63,106 nucleotides of DNA. Origin: an uncultured Clostridia bacterium (GTDB lineage Bacteria > Bacillota > Clostridia > Lachnospirales > Lachnospiraceae). Location: contig CAMEEX010000003.1 of NCBI GenBank assembly GCA_945915235.1, positions 1 through 63,106 on the forward strand, in the 5' to 3' direction. Numbering within the stretch: the stretch's first letter is position 1; each line of letters starts with the position of its first letter. A program made the translations under genes and the position numbers. A model generated the notes under the pieces. The model had not been told where the DNA came from. It worked only from the letters and a program-made list of their open reading frames with translations, and ran no database searches. Below are positions 16,498 through 24,183 of the stretch, piece after piece.

Positions 16498-17733
16498 GTG
16501 AGAGCATATGAGCGTTTACTAAAATATGTAAGCTATGAAACTACATCTGATGAGAGCAGCGAGACCTGCCCGAGCTCGCCTAAGGAGCTTGTGCTTGCAG
16601 AGGCTTTGGTGGAGGAGTTAAAGCAGATTGGTGTTGCGGACGCACATGTCGATAAGGACGGCTATGTATACGGAAGTATTCCTGCCACGAAGGGGGCAGA
16701 GAATGAGAAGGCTATAGGGCTCATCGCACATATGGATACAGCTCCGGCGATGTCCGGCGCGAACATCAAGCCGCGCATTATAAAGGACTATGACGGTGCG
16801 GATATCGTGCTCAATGAGAAGCTCGGCGTTGTGATGGACACAGTGACATTTCCGCACCTTACCAACTATGTCGGACAGGATCTTATTGTTACGGACGGAA
16901 CGACACTTCTCGGTGCCGATGACAAGGCGGGAGTTGCCGAGATTATGACGGCAGCAGCTCAGATAATTGAGGCTGACGCACAGGCAGGGGAAGGAAGTGC
17001 ACATGGTAAGATATGCATAGCATTCACACCTGATGAGGAGATTGGAAGGGGTGCTGACCGCTTTGACGTGGAGCATTTTGGCGCGGACTACGCATATACG
17101 GTTGACGGCGGCATGCTCGGCGAGATAGAGTTCGAGAACTTTAACGCGGCATCTGCCAAGGTTCATATAAAGGGTGAGAATATTCACCCGGGCGAGGCTA
17201 AGAACAAGATGAAGAATGCATCGCTTCTTGCTATGGAGTTCAATTCAATGCTGCCTCCGGCTGAGATACCGGCGCACACGGAGGGCTATGAGGGCTTTTT
17301 CCATCTGTGTGGTATGAGCGGCGATGAGGAGAATGCGCATCTCGATTACATCGTGCGTGATCACAGCATGGACAAGTTTCTTGAGAGAAAGGCTATGCTT
17401 GAGCGCATCACGGCATATCTTAATCAAAAGTATGGTGAGGGAACAGTAACTCTCAATATGAAGGATTCCTATTACAATATGAGGGAAAAGCTTGAGTCGG
17501 ATATGTATATAGTTGACCGTGCTGTTGAGGCTATGCGTGAAAATGACGTTGAGCCGATTATCCAGCCAATCCGCGGAGGCACGGACGGCGCGCGTCTGTC
17601 ATTCATGGGACTTCCATGCCCGAACCTGAGCACGGGTGGACATAATTTCCACGGAAAGTATGAGTATGTCTGCATACAGTCAATGGATAAGATGGTTGAT
17701 ATTATAAAGACCATTGTGCGTAAAAGCAATTAG
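16498..17733 (+). CDS. pepT: Peptidase T (tripeptide aminopeptidase)
   Basis: This M20-family zinc peptidase removes the N-terminal residue from tripeptides in the cytosol. The chosen GTG start (411 aa) follows GAGAGGA by eight bases and matches the usual PepT N-terminus (RAYERLLKYVSYET). An upstream ATG at 16456 would add 14 unlikely residues. Metal and catalytic motifs are all present: HMDTAP, GADDKAGVAE, TPDEEIGRG, the VDGG segment, GGTDGARLS and GGHNFHGKYE. It is followed by a DegV-family gene 39 bp downstream, probably cotranscribed. No unusual features. Confidence 0.96.
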   Translation: MRAYERLLKYVSYETTSDESSETCPSSPKELVLAEALVEELKQIGVADAHVDKDGYVYGSIPATKGAENEKAIGLIAHMDTAPAMSGANIKPRIIKDYDGADIVLNEKLGVVMDTVTFPHLTNYVGQDLIVTDGTTLLGADDKAGVAEIMTAAAQIIEADAQAGEGSAHGKICIAFTPDEEIGRGADRFDVEHFGADYAYTVDGGMLGEIEFENFNAASAKVHIKGENIHPGEAKNKMKNASLLAMEFNSMLPPAEIPAHTEGYEGFFHLCGMSGDEENAHLDYIVRDHSMDKFLERKAMLERITAYLNQKYGEGTVTLNMKDSYYNMREKLESDMYIVDRAVEAMRENDVEPIIQPIRGGTDGARLSFMGLPCPNLSTGGHNFHGKYEYVCIQSMDKMVDIIKTIVRKSN

Positions 17734-17772
17734 TTGTAATTTAAGATAACATAAACCGGCGGGGAATATTTG

Positions 17773-18618
17773 ATGAAAAATATAAGAATAATAACTGACA
17801 GTGCATCTGATATGCCATATGATTACAGGGAAGATGTGACTGTTGTGCCGCTCCATGTGCGATTTGGAGCGGAGGAATATCTCGATGGAGTGAATTTAAG
17901 TCACAGGGAATTTTACGAGAAGCTTATCGAGAATGAGGAGCTTCCGACGACGAGCCAGGTTGCGCCGTTCGCTTTTGAGGAGGCTTACGAGAAGGCAAAG
18001 CAGGCGGGAGAGCAGGTTATAGTGATAACCATTTCGGGAAAGCTCTCGGGGACATACCAGAGCGCGTGCATAGCGTCGGCGGACTATGAGGACATGGTGC
18101 GCGTTATCGACAGCGAGAACGTGACGGTTGGCGAGAGAGCTCTTGTCGAGTACGCCATAAGGCTTGTGGATGCGGGAAAGGATATTCAGGAGATTGTTGA
18201 CACGATAAACAGGGAGAAGAAAAATATCCATGTTGTCGGACTTTTGGACACTCTTGAGTATTTGAAAAAGGGCGGACGCATATCCAAGACGGTTGCGTTT
18301 GTCGGGGGAATGTTGTCGATAAAGCCTGTAATTTCCATTGAGAACGGTGAGGTTGCGATGCTGGGAAAGGCGAGAGGCTCGAAGCAGGGAAACAATCTTC
18401 TGGTACAGCAGATCGAGAAGGCGGGCGGAATAGATTTTGCCAAGCCGTATTACCTCGGCTATGCGGGGCTTGACGACACGCTCCTGCAAAAATACATTGC
18501 AGACAGCGCGCATATCTGGAAGGAACACACCGACAGACTTGAGATAATGTCAGTTGGCGGTGCCATCGGAACACATGTGGGACCGGGCGCTATCGCGGTT
18601 GCATTCTTTGCCCTTTAA
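17773..18618 (+). CDS. DegV family fatty-acid-binding protein
   Basis: This 281-aa protein has the DegV pattern: ITDSASDMP at the N-terminus, the EYLDG segment, TTSQVAPFAFEEAY, the VITISGKLSGTYQSA motif and LEYLKKGGRIS with GGMLSIKPV. DegV/FakB proteins bind a single fatty acid and, in Gram-positive bacteria, can present it to the fatty-acid kinase FakA. No fakA is in the window, so the partner must lie elsewhere. The ATG at 17773 follows GGGGAA. A TTG one codon earlier is less likely. A strong terminator follows at 18665-18715. Confidence 0.92.
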   Translation: MKNIRIITDSASDMPYDYREDVTVVPLHVRFGAEEYLDGVNLSHREFYEKLIENEELPTTSQVAPFAFEEAYEKAKQAGEQVIVITISGKLSGTYQSACIASADYEDMVRVIDSENVTVGERALVEYAIRLVDAGKDIQEIVDTINREKKNIHVVGLLDTLEYLKKGGRISKTVAFVGGMLSIKPVISIENGEVAMLGKARGSKQGNNLLVQQIEKAGGIDFAKPYYLGYAGLDDTLLQKYIADSAHIWKEHTDRLEIMSVGGAIGTHVGPGAIAVAFFAL

Positions 18619-18664
18619 TTCGGGGCGTTTTGCGGATTTACCATGCAGATTGCCGATTTTAGAG

Positions 18665-18715
18665 TGCCGGGTCAAAGTACAGGCACAGAATTCCTTCCTG
18701 TGCTTTGACCCGGCA
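18665..18715. terminator. Long bidirectional terminator
   Basis: TGCCGGGTCAAAG pairs with CTTTGACCCGGCA, and ACAGG with CCTGT nearer the loop. It lies between the convergent degV gene and the 86-aa gene, and can serve both. Confidence 0.8.
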
Positions 18716-18721
18716 TTAATC

Positions 18722-18982
18722 TTAGTAAAAGCGCTGTATTTTGGTGAAATCGAGCTCCTCCTCGGCCTCCTGAGCCACGCGCTTGTTGGTGATGGCGATG
18801 TGGTCGAGGTAGGCGATAAAGAGGTCGGAGACATCGAGTGAATACTCCTCGGCTACGCGGTTGAGCTCAGGCATCATGATTGTGGTGTCCGGCACACCCG
18901 GCTGATCAGGACGCTCATTCTCCACAAAGTCGTCTATTCTTTTCATAAGTGCAAGCTTTGTATTTGTATCAAGTTCTTTCAT
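18722..18982 (-). CDS. Hypothetical 86-aa helical protein
   Basis: This protein is not recognised. It is soluble, mostly charged and helix-prone, with no Cys and no membrane segment. Residues such as VPDTTIMMPELNRVAEEYSLDVSDLF suggest two or three helices. The start ATG follows GAAAGGA. It stands alone between a terminator and a divergent flippase gene. Confidence 0.7.
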   Translation of the reverse strand: MKELDTNTKLALMKRIDDFVENERPDQPGVPDTTIMMPELNRVAEEYSLDVSDLFIAYLDHIAITNKRVAQEAEEELDFTKIQRFY

Positions 18983-19126
18983 GGGTATTCCTTTCTGAAA
19001 CAGTTAATAATAGACTGGTCAGAAAAATCGTCTGACCTGACAAATAGTATAACACAAGGCGGTTTAAAGTCAACTTGCACAATGAGAAGCGTATACACGA
19101 ATAATTTTGATAAATAGATACTTGAT

Positions 19127-20401
19127 ATGAAATTTTCATTAGTCAGAATTGCAGAAAAAATAATTATGAATAAAAGTAAGTTTATATGGAATATGCTCGG
19201 CAGCGGTATATATTCGCTGGCGACGGTGATATTTGTTATGCTCGCAAAGAGAATTGTGGGCGAGGAGGCAGGAGCGAAGTTCTACATGGCTTTTACCACG
19301 GGACAGATGCTTCTGACGATAGGATATTTTGAGATAAGGCCTTTTCAGGTGACGGACGTGAGAGGGCAGTACAAGCCCGAGGAATATTTTGGTTTCAGGG
19401 CACTGAGCTGTCTTGCGATGCTGCTTGGCGGTGTCGTGGTCGGGCTTGTGTATGTCGCAAACGGCAAGGCGGACGGCGCAGGCTTTGGGCTGATTATGAC
19501 CCTGTGTATCCTGAAAATGCTCGACGGCGTTGCGGACGTGTTCGAGGGGGAATTTCAGAAAAATGACAGGATAGACATATCGGGAATGTCGATGGCGTTT
19601 CGTACACTCGCGGTGATGGCAGTGTTCTCGGCGGTGGCATGGGTCACGAAAAATATATATGCCGCCTCGGCTGCGGCTGCGGTGATGGGACTTGTAGGTG
19701 TAGTCTGCGTTGTGATGGTGTGGAGCAGAAGGTTCGAGAAACTGTCGGTCTCGTTTGCGGGGGACAAGATGAAGTCACTTTTTGGCAGCACTGTGCTGCT
19801 TTTCATAGGTTCGGCGATGTGCATGTGGCTGTGGAACGGCACAAAGTATGTGGTGGAGTGGACGCTGACCGACAGGGAGACGCTCGTGTACGGCATAGTG
19901 TTTATGCCCACGATGGTGATAAACTTAGGCAGCAGCTTTGTGTTCAAACCGATGCTGACCACGCTCGCAAGACATTACGAGAACGGCGAACATAAGAAAT
20001 TTGCGGGGCTTGTCGGAGTGCTTGTGGCGATAGCCTGCGGACTCACGATTGTGACACTTGCGGGGGGAGCATGGCTTGGAATACCGGTTTTGTCCTGGTT
20101 GTATGATATCGACCTGTCAGGCTACAAGGCGGTCATGCTGGTGCTAATTGCGGCGGGCGGATTTAATGCGGTGAGCATACTGTTTTACTATGCGCTCACG
20201 GTTATGAGATTACAGAAGAAGATTTTTGTAGGATATACGATAACTTTCATCGTGTCGATAGTGCTTCCTGTTCTGATGGTAGGACGTATGGGAATTATGG
20301 GGGCAGGCTGGGCGTATCTTATTGTGATGGCGCTTCTGACGGTGATTTTTGCCATTATGCTCTACACAAAACTTCTTGCCGATGCACGGCTGACTAAATA
20401 G
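19127..20401 (+). CDS. Polysaccharide flippase-like membrane protein (MOP superfamily)
   Basis: This 424-aa protein has about 12 hydrophobic helices and resembles the oligosaccharide-flippase branch of the MOP superfamily (Wzx-like). The second start, ATG at 19166 (MNKSKFIWNMLGSGIYS), fits the family better than the first, though neither has a clear Shine-Dalgarno. The N-terminal helix pattern (NMLGSGIYSLATVIFVMLAKRIVG) is typical. No polysaccharide cluster surrounds it, so the substrate is unknown. It ends just before two small hairpins, including the terminator at 20461-20485. Confidence 0.78.
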   Translation: MKFSLVRIAEKIIMNKSKFIWNMLGSGIYSLATVIFVMLAKRIVGEEAGAKFYMAFTTGQMLLTIGYFEIRPFQVTDVRGQYKPEEYFGFRALSCLAMLLGGVVVGLVYVANGKADGAGFGLIMTLCILKMLDGVADVFEGEFQKNDRIDISGMSMAFRTLAVMAVFSAVAWVTKNIYAASAAAAVMGLVGVVCVVMVWSRRFEKLSVSFAGDKMKSLFGSTVLLFIGSAMCMWLWNGTKYVVEWTLTDRETLVYGIVFMPTMVINLGSSFVFKPMLTTLARHYENGEHKKFAGLVGVLVAIACGLTIVTLAGGAWLGIPVLSWLYDIDLSGYKAVMLVLIAAGGFNAVSILFYYALTVMRLQKKIFVGYTITFIVSIVLPVLMVGRMGIMGAGWAYLIVMALLTVIFAIMLYTKLLADARLTK

Positions 20402-20432
20402 GGAAGTAAACGGAAAATTCAATAACGTGAAC

Positions 20433-20448
20433 GGCGGAAGAGACCGCC
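20433..20448 (+). other. Small GGCGG/CCGCC hairpin
   Basis: A 5-bp GC stem with a 6-nt loop lies after the flippase stop and is followed by A-rich sequence and AAAGGAGG. No gene of real length starts after this Shine-Dalgarno-like motif. Confidence 0.35.
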
Positions 20449-20460
20449 TAAAAAAGGAGG

Positions 20461-20485
20461 AGCCCTGATATATTATATCAGGGCT
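20461..20485 (+). terminator. Terminator behind the flippase gene
   Basis: AGCCCTGATA and TATCAGGGCT form a perfect 10-bp stem with a 5-nt loop. The T-run is short (TTATTATG), so efficiency may be moderate. A further 8-bp inverted repeat (TCACTTAT...ATAAGTGA) lies near 20539-20563. Confidence 0.65.
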
Positions 20486-20665
20486 TATTATGAAAAAAAT
20501 TCTTAAGTACTTGTGTCCTTAATCATTTATCTTTATGTCACTTATTATATGTGGCATAAGTGAAGAAAACATGTTAATCCTGTGAAGGTTTGTTTAAATA
20601 TAAATGAACGAATTGTGAACAACGAACTTTTATCTTGCTCCTTATGTGGATAAAATTTACTTGTT

Positions 20666-21187
20666 TTATATAGTTTCAGGCTCAGGATACTCAACTCCGA
20701 AGGTGTCGACGGTTACGGACTCGATGCGCTGCTCCTCCATAGGGCGGTCGCTCCAGTCTGTAGGTGTCTCTGCGATAGCGTTGACAACATCCTGTCCCTC
20801 GATAACCTTGCCGAAAGCGGCGTAAGCGCCGTCAAGGTGAGGAGCTGCTGCGTGCATGATGAAGAACTGTGATCCTGCTGAATCTGGGTTCATGGCTCTT
20901 GCCATTGAGAGAACTCCCGGTGTGTGCTTCAAATTATTCTCGAAGCCGTTCTGTGAGAACTCGCCCTTTATCGAGTAGCCCGGACCGCCCATGCCTGTTC
21001 CTTCAGGACAGCCGCCCTGTATCATGAAGCCGCTTATGATGCGGTGGAAGATAAGTCCGTCGTAGAAGCCCTTCTTTACAAGGCTGATGAAGTTGTTGAC
21101 GGTGTTAGGTGCAGTCTCAGGATAGAGCTCTGCCTTGATTGTGCCGCGTCCTGCGACAGTAAATGTAACTATTGGATTCTGTGACAT
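20666..21187 (-). CDS. Cyclophilin-type peptidyl-prolyl isomerase
   Basis: This 173-aa single-domain cytosolic cyclophilin catalyses cis-trans isomerisation of peptidyl-proline bonds during folding. Family motifs are clear: TVNNFISLVKKGFYDGLIFHRII, GGCPEGTGMGGPGYSIKGEF, SAGSQFFIMHAAAPHLDG and AFGKVIEGQDVV. The catalytic Arg (FHRI), Phe and His positions are conserved. It has no signal peptide. The ATG follows AAAGGAA. It is monocistronic and divergent from a GNAT gene. Confidence 0.95.
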   Translation of the reverse strand: MSQNPIVTFTVAGRGTIKAELYPETAPNTVNNFISLVKKGFYDGLIFHRIISGFMIQGGCPEGTGMGGPGYSIKGEFSQNGFENNLKHTPGVLSMARAMNPDSAGSQFFIMHAAAPHLDGAYAAFGKVIEGQDVVNAIAETPTDWSDRPMEEQRIESVTVDTFGVEYPEPETI

Positions 21188-21255
21188 TGTAATATTCCTT
21201 TCTTTGATTTATCATAGATGTGATTTATTATAACTTTTTTGAGGTGTTTTAGTCA

Positions 21256-22179
21256 ATGGACAAGTCGGAGGATAGTGTGCATTTGTTTGACACGGTTGCG
21301 CTTATTCTGCACCGTATGAACAGCGATGTGGAAAAATATATAGAGGTTTCACTTTCTGAGGGGCTCAGGGTGAAATTATATGTTATGGAAAAGGATACCT
21401 CGCAGGGCGATGAACCGCTGTCGCGGGAGCTGTGCGGGCGCATCGGCGACGGACAGGGGGCGCAGGGGCTTCTTGTGATAACAGATGATGACGGCGTGGC
21501 GCAGGAGCTGGAGCGGCTCGGAGTGGCTGTGACGGGCTACCGCGCTCCGGGCTGTGAATATGAGGGCTTTGCGACACGGTATGTTGTGGAGGAGCTTCCG
21601 ATGGTCGACGACGAGTACTTCAACCTTGTCTATATGCGTGCACACCATATTCCGGTCGTAATAGCGCAGACGGAGCGGACGATCATCAGGGAAATGACGG
21701 AGAATGACCTTCCGGCAATGTATGAGCTGTACGCCGATCCTACGGTTGCACGGTGGTGTGAGCCGCTCTACGAATACGACAAGGAACTCAAATTTACAAG
21801 GGCATATATAGACAATATGTATGTATTTTACGGGTACGGGCTGTGGCTTGTGTTCGACAAGGAGTGCGGGGAGCTTATAGGGCGCGCGGGCATCAGCCAC
21901 AGGGAGATTGACGGCATTGAGCGCTGTGAGCTTGGCTACATCATAAAGGGGACGAGGCAGCGTCAGGGGCTTGGCTTTGAGGTGAGCCGTGAGATTATAA
22001 GATATGCGGCGGACAGCCTTGGCATGGACGAGCTGTGGCTGTGCACCGAGGAGGACAACACGGCATCGGAAGCGCTGGCGCAAAAGCTCGGCTTTTACCG
22101 GTGGGGAAGCGCCTTGTGCGATATCGGCAGAGGTGAACAAAAAGAGTGCAGGATATACAGGAAAAGCCCGCTGTGTTAG
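21256..22179 (+). CDS. GNAT acetyltransferase with an extra N-terminal domain
   Basis: This 307-aa protein joins two parts. The first 140 aa form an unassigned alpha/beta region (GLLVITDDDGVAQELERLGVAVTGY) that resembles the helper domains seen in front of some clostridial GNATs. Residues about 140-300 are a GNAT domain (TIIREMTENDLPAMYELYADP, ELGYIIKGTRQRQGLGFEV, TASEALAQKLGFYRWG). The acetyl-CoA loop Q/RxxGxG appears as RQRQGLG. The substrate is unknown. GAGGTG precedes the ATG. Confidence 0.85.
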   Translation: MDKSEDSVHLFDTVALILHRMNSDVEKYIEVSLSEGLRVKLYVMEKDTSQGDEPLSRELCGRIGDGQGAQGLLVITDDDGVAQELERLGVAVTGYRAPGCEYEGFATRYVVEELPMVDDEYFNLVYMRAHHIPVVIAQTERTIIREMTENDLPAMYELYADPTVARWCEPLYEYDKELKFTRAYIDNMYVFYGYGLWLVFDKECGELIGRAGISHREIDGIERCELGYIIKGTRQRQGLGFEVSREIIRYAADSLGMDELWLCTEEDNTASEALAQKLGFYRWGSALCDIGRGEQKECRIYRKSPLC

Positions 22180-22210
22180 GCAGCAGGCTTTCTCTATAAA
22201 TGATATTTAT

Positions 22211-22918
22211 TTATTCCTCATAGTCTATTATGTGCTCGAGGAAGGTTATGCAGTTGTCAGGGTGCGGAGCGTTGGCGACAACAGAAAATATAGGGCGCTG
22301 CTCGCCGAACACGAGAACATCCGTGATAAAAGGAAGTCCGTCAAGGTCTATGCCGACAGCCTTCTCCTCGCCGCTCTCACCGTCTACACAGTATATCAGA
22401 CGGTCGCTCACCTTGCTTAAAAGCTCTGCGGGAAGAAATTCGTTAAAATCCATGAGATAGCCGGAGTTAGCCCATGCATTGGTGAAAACCTCGTCGCCTA
22501 TATAGCAGTCGCTGTTTTTTGCGACAATGAGCACACTGAGCTTCTGAGATGAAGCGTAGGTCTCCTCGGTCAGTGTGTCGGGGTCAATCTGGTAGTAACC
22601 GTCAACACTTACGCGGTCGTTCACACCATCGATGCCGAGCCAGTTAGTCAGCTTCTGGTCGAGGATTTTCGTGCCGTCACGAAGGTCGACTGAGACGCAG
22701 TTGACGTAGGATACATAGAGGCTGGTGTTGTAGTTGTTGGCGCGTATCGAGCGCACGATGGATATGACGGCAACTACTCCGATAATGACTGAGAGTATCG
22801 GAACCTTGTAATAGTCCCAGATGTAGGACGCCTTTGCCTTAAAGCCCTTCTGATTTTTGATTTTTTCTCTTTCCTTCTTTACGCGGACAGAAAACTTGTC
22901 TGTGTAGCCTGAAGCCAT
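22211..22918 (-). CDS. Single-pass membrane protein of unknown function
   Basis: This 235-aa protein is not recognised. A basic cytosolic segment (1-37) precedes one transmembrane helix (about 38-58, PILSVIIGVVAVISIVRSI). An extracellular domain of about 175 aa follows. No catalytic motif is evident. It lies convergent to the GNAT gene, with 31 bp between their stops, and is divergent from the DUF624 gene. Confidence 0.75.
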   Translation of the reverse strand: MASGYTDKFSVRVKKEREKIKNQKGFKAKASYIWDYYKVPILSVIIGVVAVISIVRSIRANNYNTSLYVSYVNCVSVDLRDGTKILDQKLTNWLGIDGVNDRVSVDGYYQIDPDTLTEETYASSQKLSVLIVAKNSDCYIGDEVFTNAWANSGYLMDFNEFLPAELLSKVSDRLIYCVDGESGEEKAVGIDLDGLPFITDVLVFGEQRPIFSVVANAPHPDNCITFLEHIIDYEE

Positions 22919-23074
22919 ATTTTTATCTCCATTTCCAATTTCTATTATGAACGAAAAACGCGTACCTGACGTTTTCGTAATAGTTCAGCGGCGCCGAACC
23001 GATGTGACTTTTTAGATTATAGCATATGCACAAATGTTTGTAAGGGCTTTTATGAAAATTTAATAATGATTAAT

Positions 23075-23103
23075 TTGCTTTTTACATAGTCATACAGTAT
23101 AAT
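23075..23103 (+). promoter_or_regulatory. Promoter of the DUF624 gene
   Basis: TTGCTT (23075-23080), a 17-nt spacer and TATAAT (23098-23103) lie 48 bp before the start codon. Confidence 0.6.
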
Positions 23104-23150
23104 ACTATTTAGGCTTTTTTGCCGGATTTTATTACAAAGAGAGGTAGAAC

Positions 23151-24014
23151 ATGAGCAGGATTTTTGATGCGGATAACGCTTTTTTCCGCTTTATGAGCAG
23201 GGTGGCGGACGCACTTATACTTAATTTCTTTTTTTTGATAACGTCAATTCCGATTGTCACCGTGGGGGCATCTTACACGGCGATGTATTATTATTGCACC
23301 AAGGCGATAGGAAATGAGGAGGGATACCTCTGGAAGAGCTACTGGAAGTCATTCAAGACGAACTTTGTGCAGGGTTTTCTGCTCGAGGTTTTCTTTGCGA
23401 TTATAGGAATTATACTGTATGTTGACCTCAAGTTTTTATATGGCAAGGCATTTGGCGGCGGAGCTTTTGGCTGGAGACTGCTGTTCTTCATCGTTGTCGG
23501 CATGGCTGTGCTTGCGATAGTCACATTCATGTACTCGTTCCCGCTGCTTTCAAGATTTGACAACACAACTCTTCACATAATAAGAAATGCAGCATTTATG
23601 TCGGTGCGCCACCTTCCGCAGACGGTTCCGCTTCTGTTCATACTTGCGATAATGGTTCTCATCGGCTGGGCTATGTTCCCGGTATCGATATTCTTCATAA
23701 TGGGCGCGTGGGTGTATATCAGCTCGATATTCTTCCACAAAATTCTCGACCGCTATATGCCTAAGGACGAGCGCTACGAGGACGATTACTACCTCGGCGC
23801 CGATGTAAATGAGAACGGTGAAACACTCGGGACAACGGAAAATGACACCGTTTCGGTGGAAGATGGAACAGAGGTCAATAGAATTGTCATGACGGAAGCT
23901 GATGCCGCAGACAACAGAACACAATCTGATGAAAGCAATGCCGGCGAGACGGAAGCAGCAGAACAGGTCGATGATAACAATGTTGCAGATGGCGGTACGA
24001 CCGTTGATAATTAA
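23151..24014 (+). CDS. DUF624/YesL family membrane protein with acidic tail
   Basis: This 287-aa protein matches the YesL (DUF624) family, often found beside sugar ABC transporters, function unsettled. The start (FDADNAFFRFMSRVADALILNFFFLITSIPIVTVGAS) is typical, and five or six membrane helices fill residues 20-200. The last 80 residues are very acidic and rich in Asp, Glu, Thr and Asn, without hydrophobic content, which is longer than usual for the family. GAGAGG precedes the ATG. It does not neighbour a sugar transporter here. Confidence 0.85.
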   Translation: MSRIFDADNAFFRFMSRVADALILNFFFLITSIPIVTVGASYTAMYYYCTKAIGNEEGYLWKSYWKSFKTNFVQGFLLEVFFAIIGIILYVDLKFLYGKAFGGGAFGWRLLFFIVVGMAVLAIVTFMYSFPLLSRFDNTTLHIIRNAAFMSVRHLPQTVPLLFILAIMVLIGWAMFPVSIFFIMGAWVYISSIFFHKILDRYMPKDERYEDDYYLGADVNENGETLGTTENDTVSVEDGTEVNRIVMTEADAADNRTQSDESNAGETEAAEQVDDNNVADGGTTVDN

Positions 24015-24043
24015 AAAAGAATAAAAAATTATAAAATTTTGTG

Positions 24044-24072
24044 TTGACAATAAAATGCTTAGATGCTATACT
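24044..24072 (+). promoter_or_regulatory. Consensus promoter of amt-PII
   Basis: TTGACA (24044-24049), a 17-nt spacer and TATACT (24067-24072) make a near-perfect housekeeping promoter. It lies upstream of the terminator hairpin, so the hairpin is within the transcript. Confidence 0.8.
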
Positions 24073-24088
24073 CCATCACATCAAGCAA

Positions 24089-24122
24089 AGGCGCTTTGGG
24101 TAGAACCCGAGGCGCCTCTTTT
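24089..24122 (+). terminator. Leader terminator (attenuator) of amt-PII
   Basis: AGGCGCTTTGGGT pairs fully (with G-U pairs) to ACCCGAGGCGCCT around a 3-nt loop, then CTTTT. It starts 16 nt after the -10 box and ends about 60 nt before the start codon. Transcription from the adjacent promoter would have to read through it, so regulated antitermination is likely. Confidence 0.75.
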
Positions 24123-24183
24123 CGTTGCAGATTACACCGGTTACTGCACGCGGAAAAGGATTTGCGGAAATGGAGGAAGAATT

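Noticed and set aside
20492-20524. Ten-codon open frame after the flippase terminator
   Set aside because: It has no ribosome-binding site of its own and lies behind a terminator. Nothing supports expression.
24089-24122. ANTAR-type dual-hexaloop antitermination motif for amt or glnN
   Set aside because: Neither leader shows two hairpins with six-nt loops bearing A1 and G4. The amt loop is three nt and the glnN loop is eight, or six with a G-U closing pair, without that pattern.
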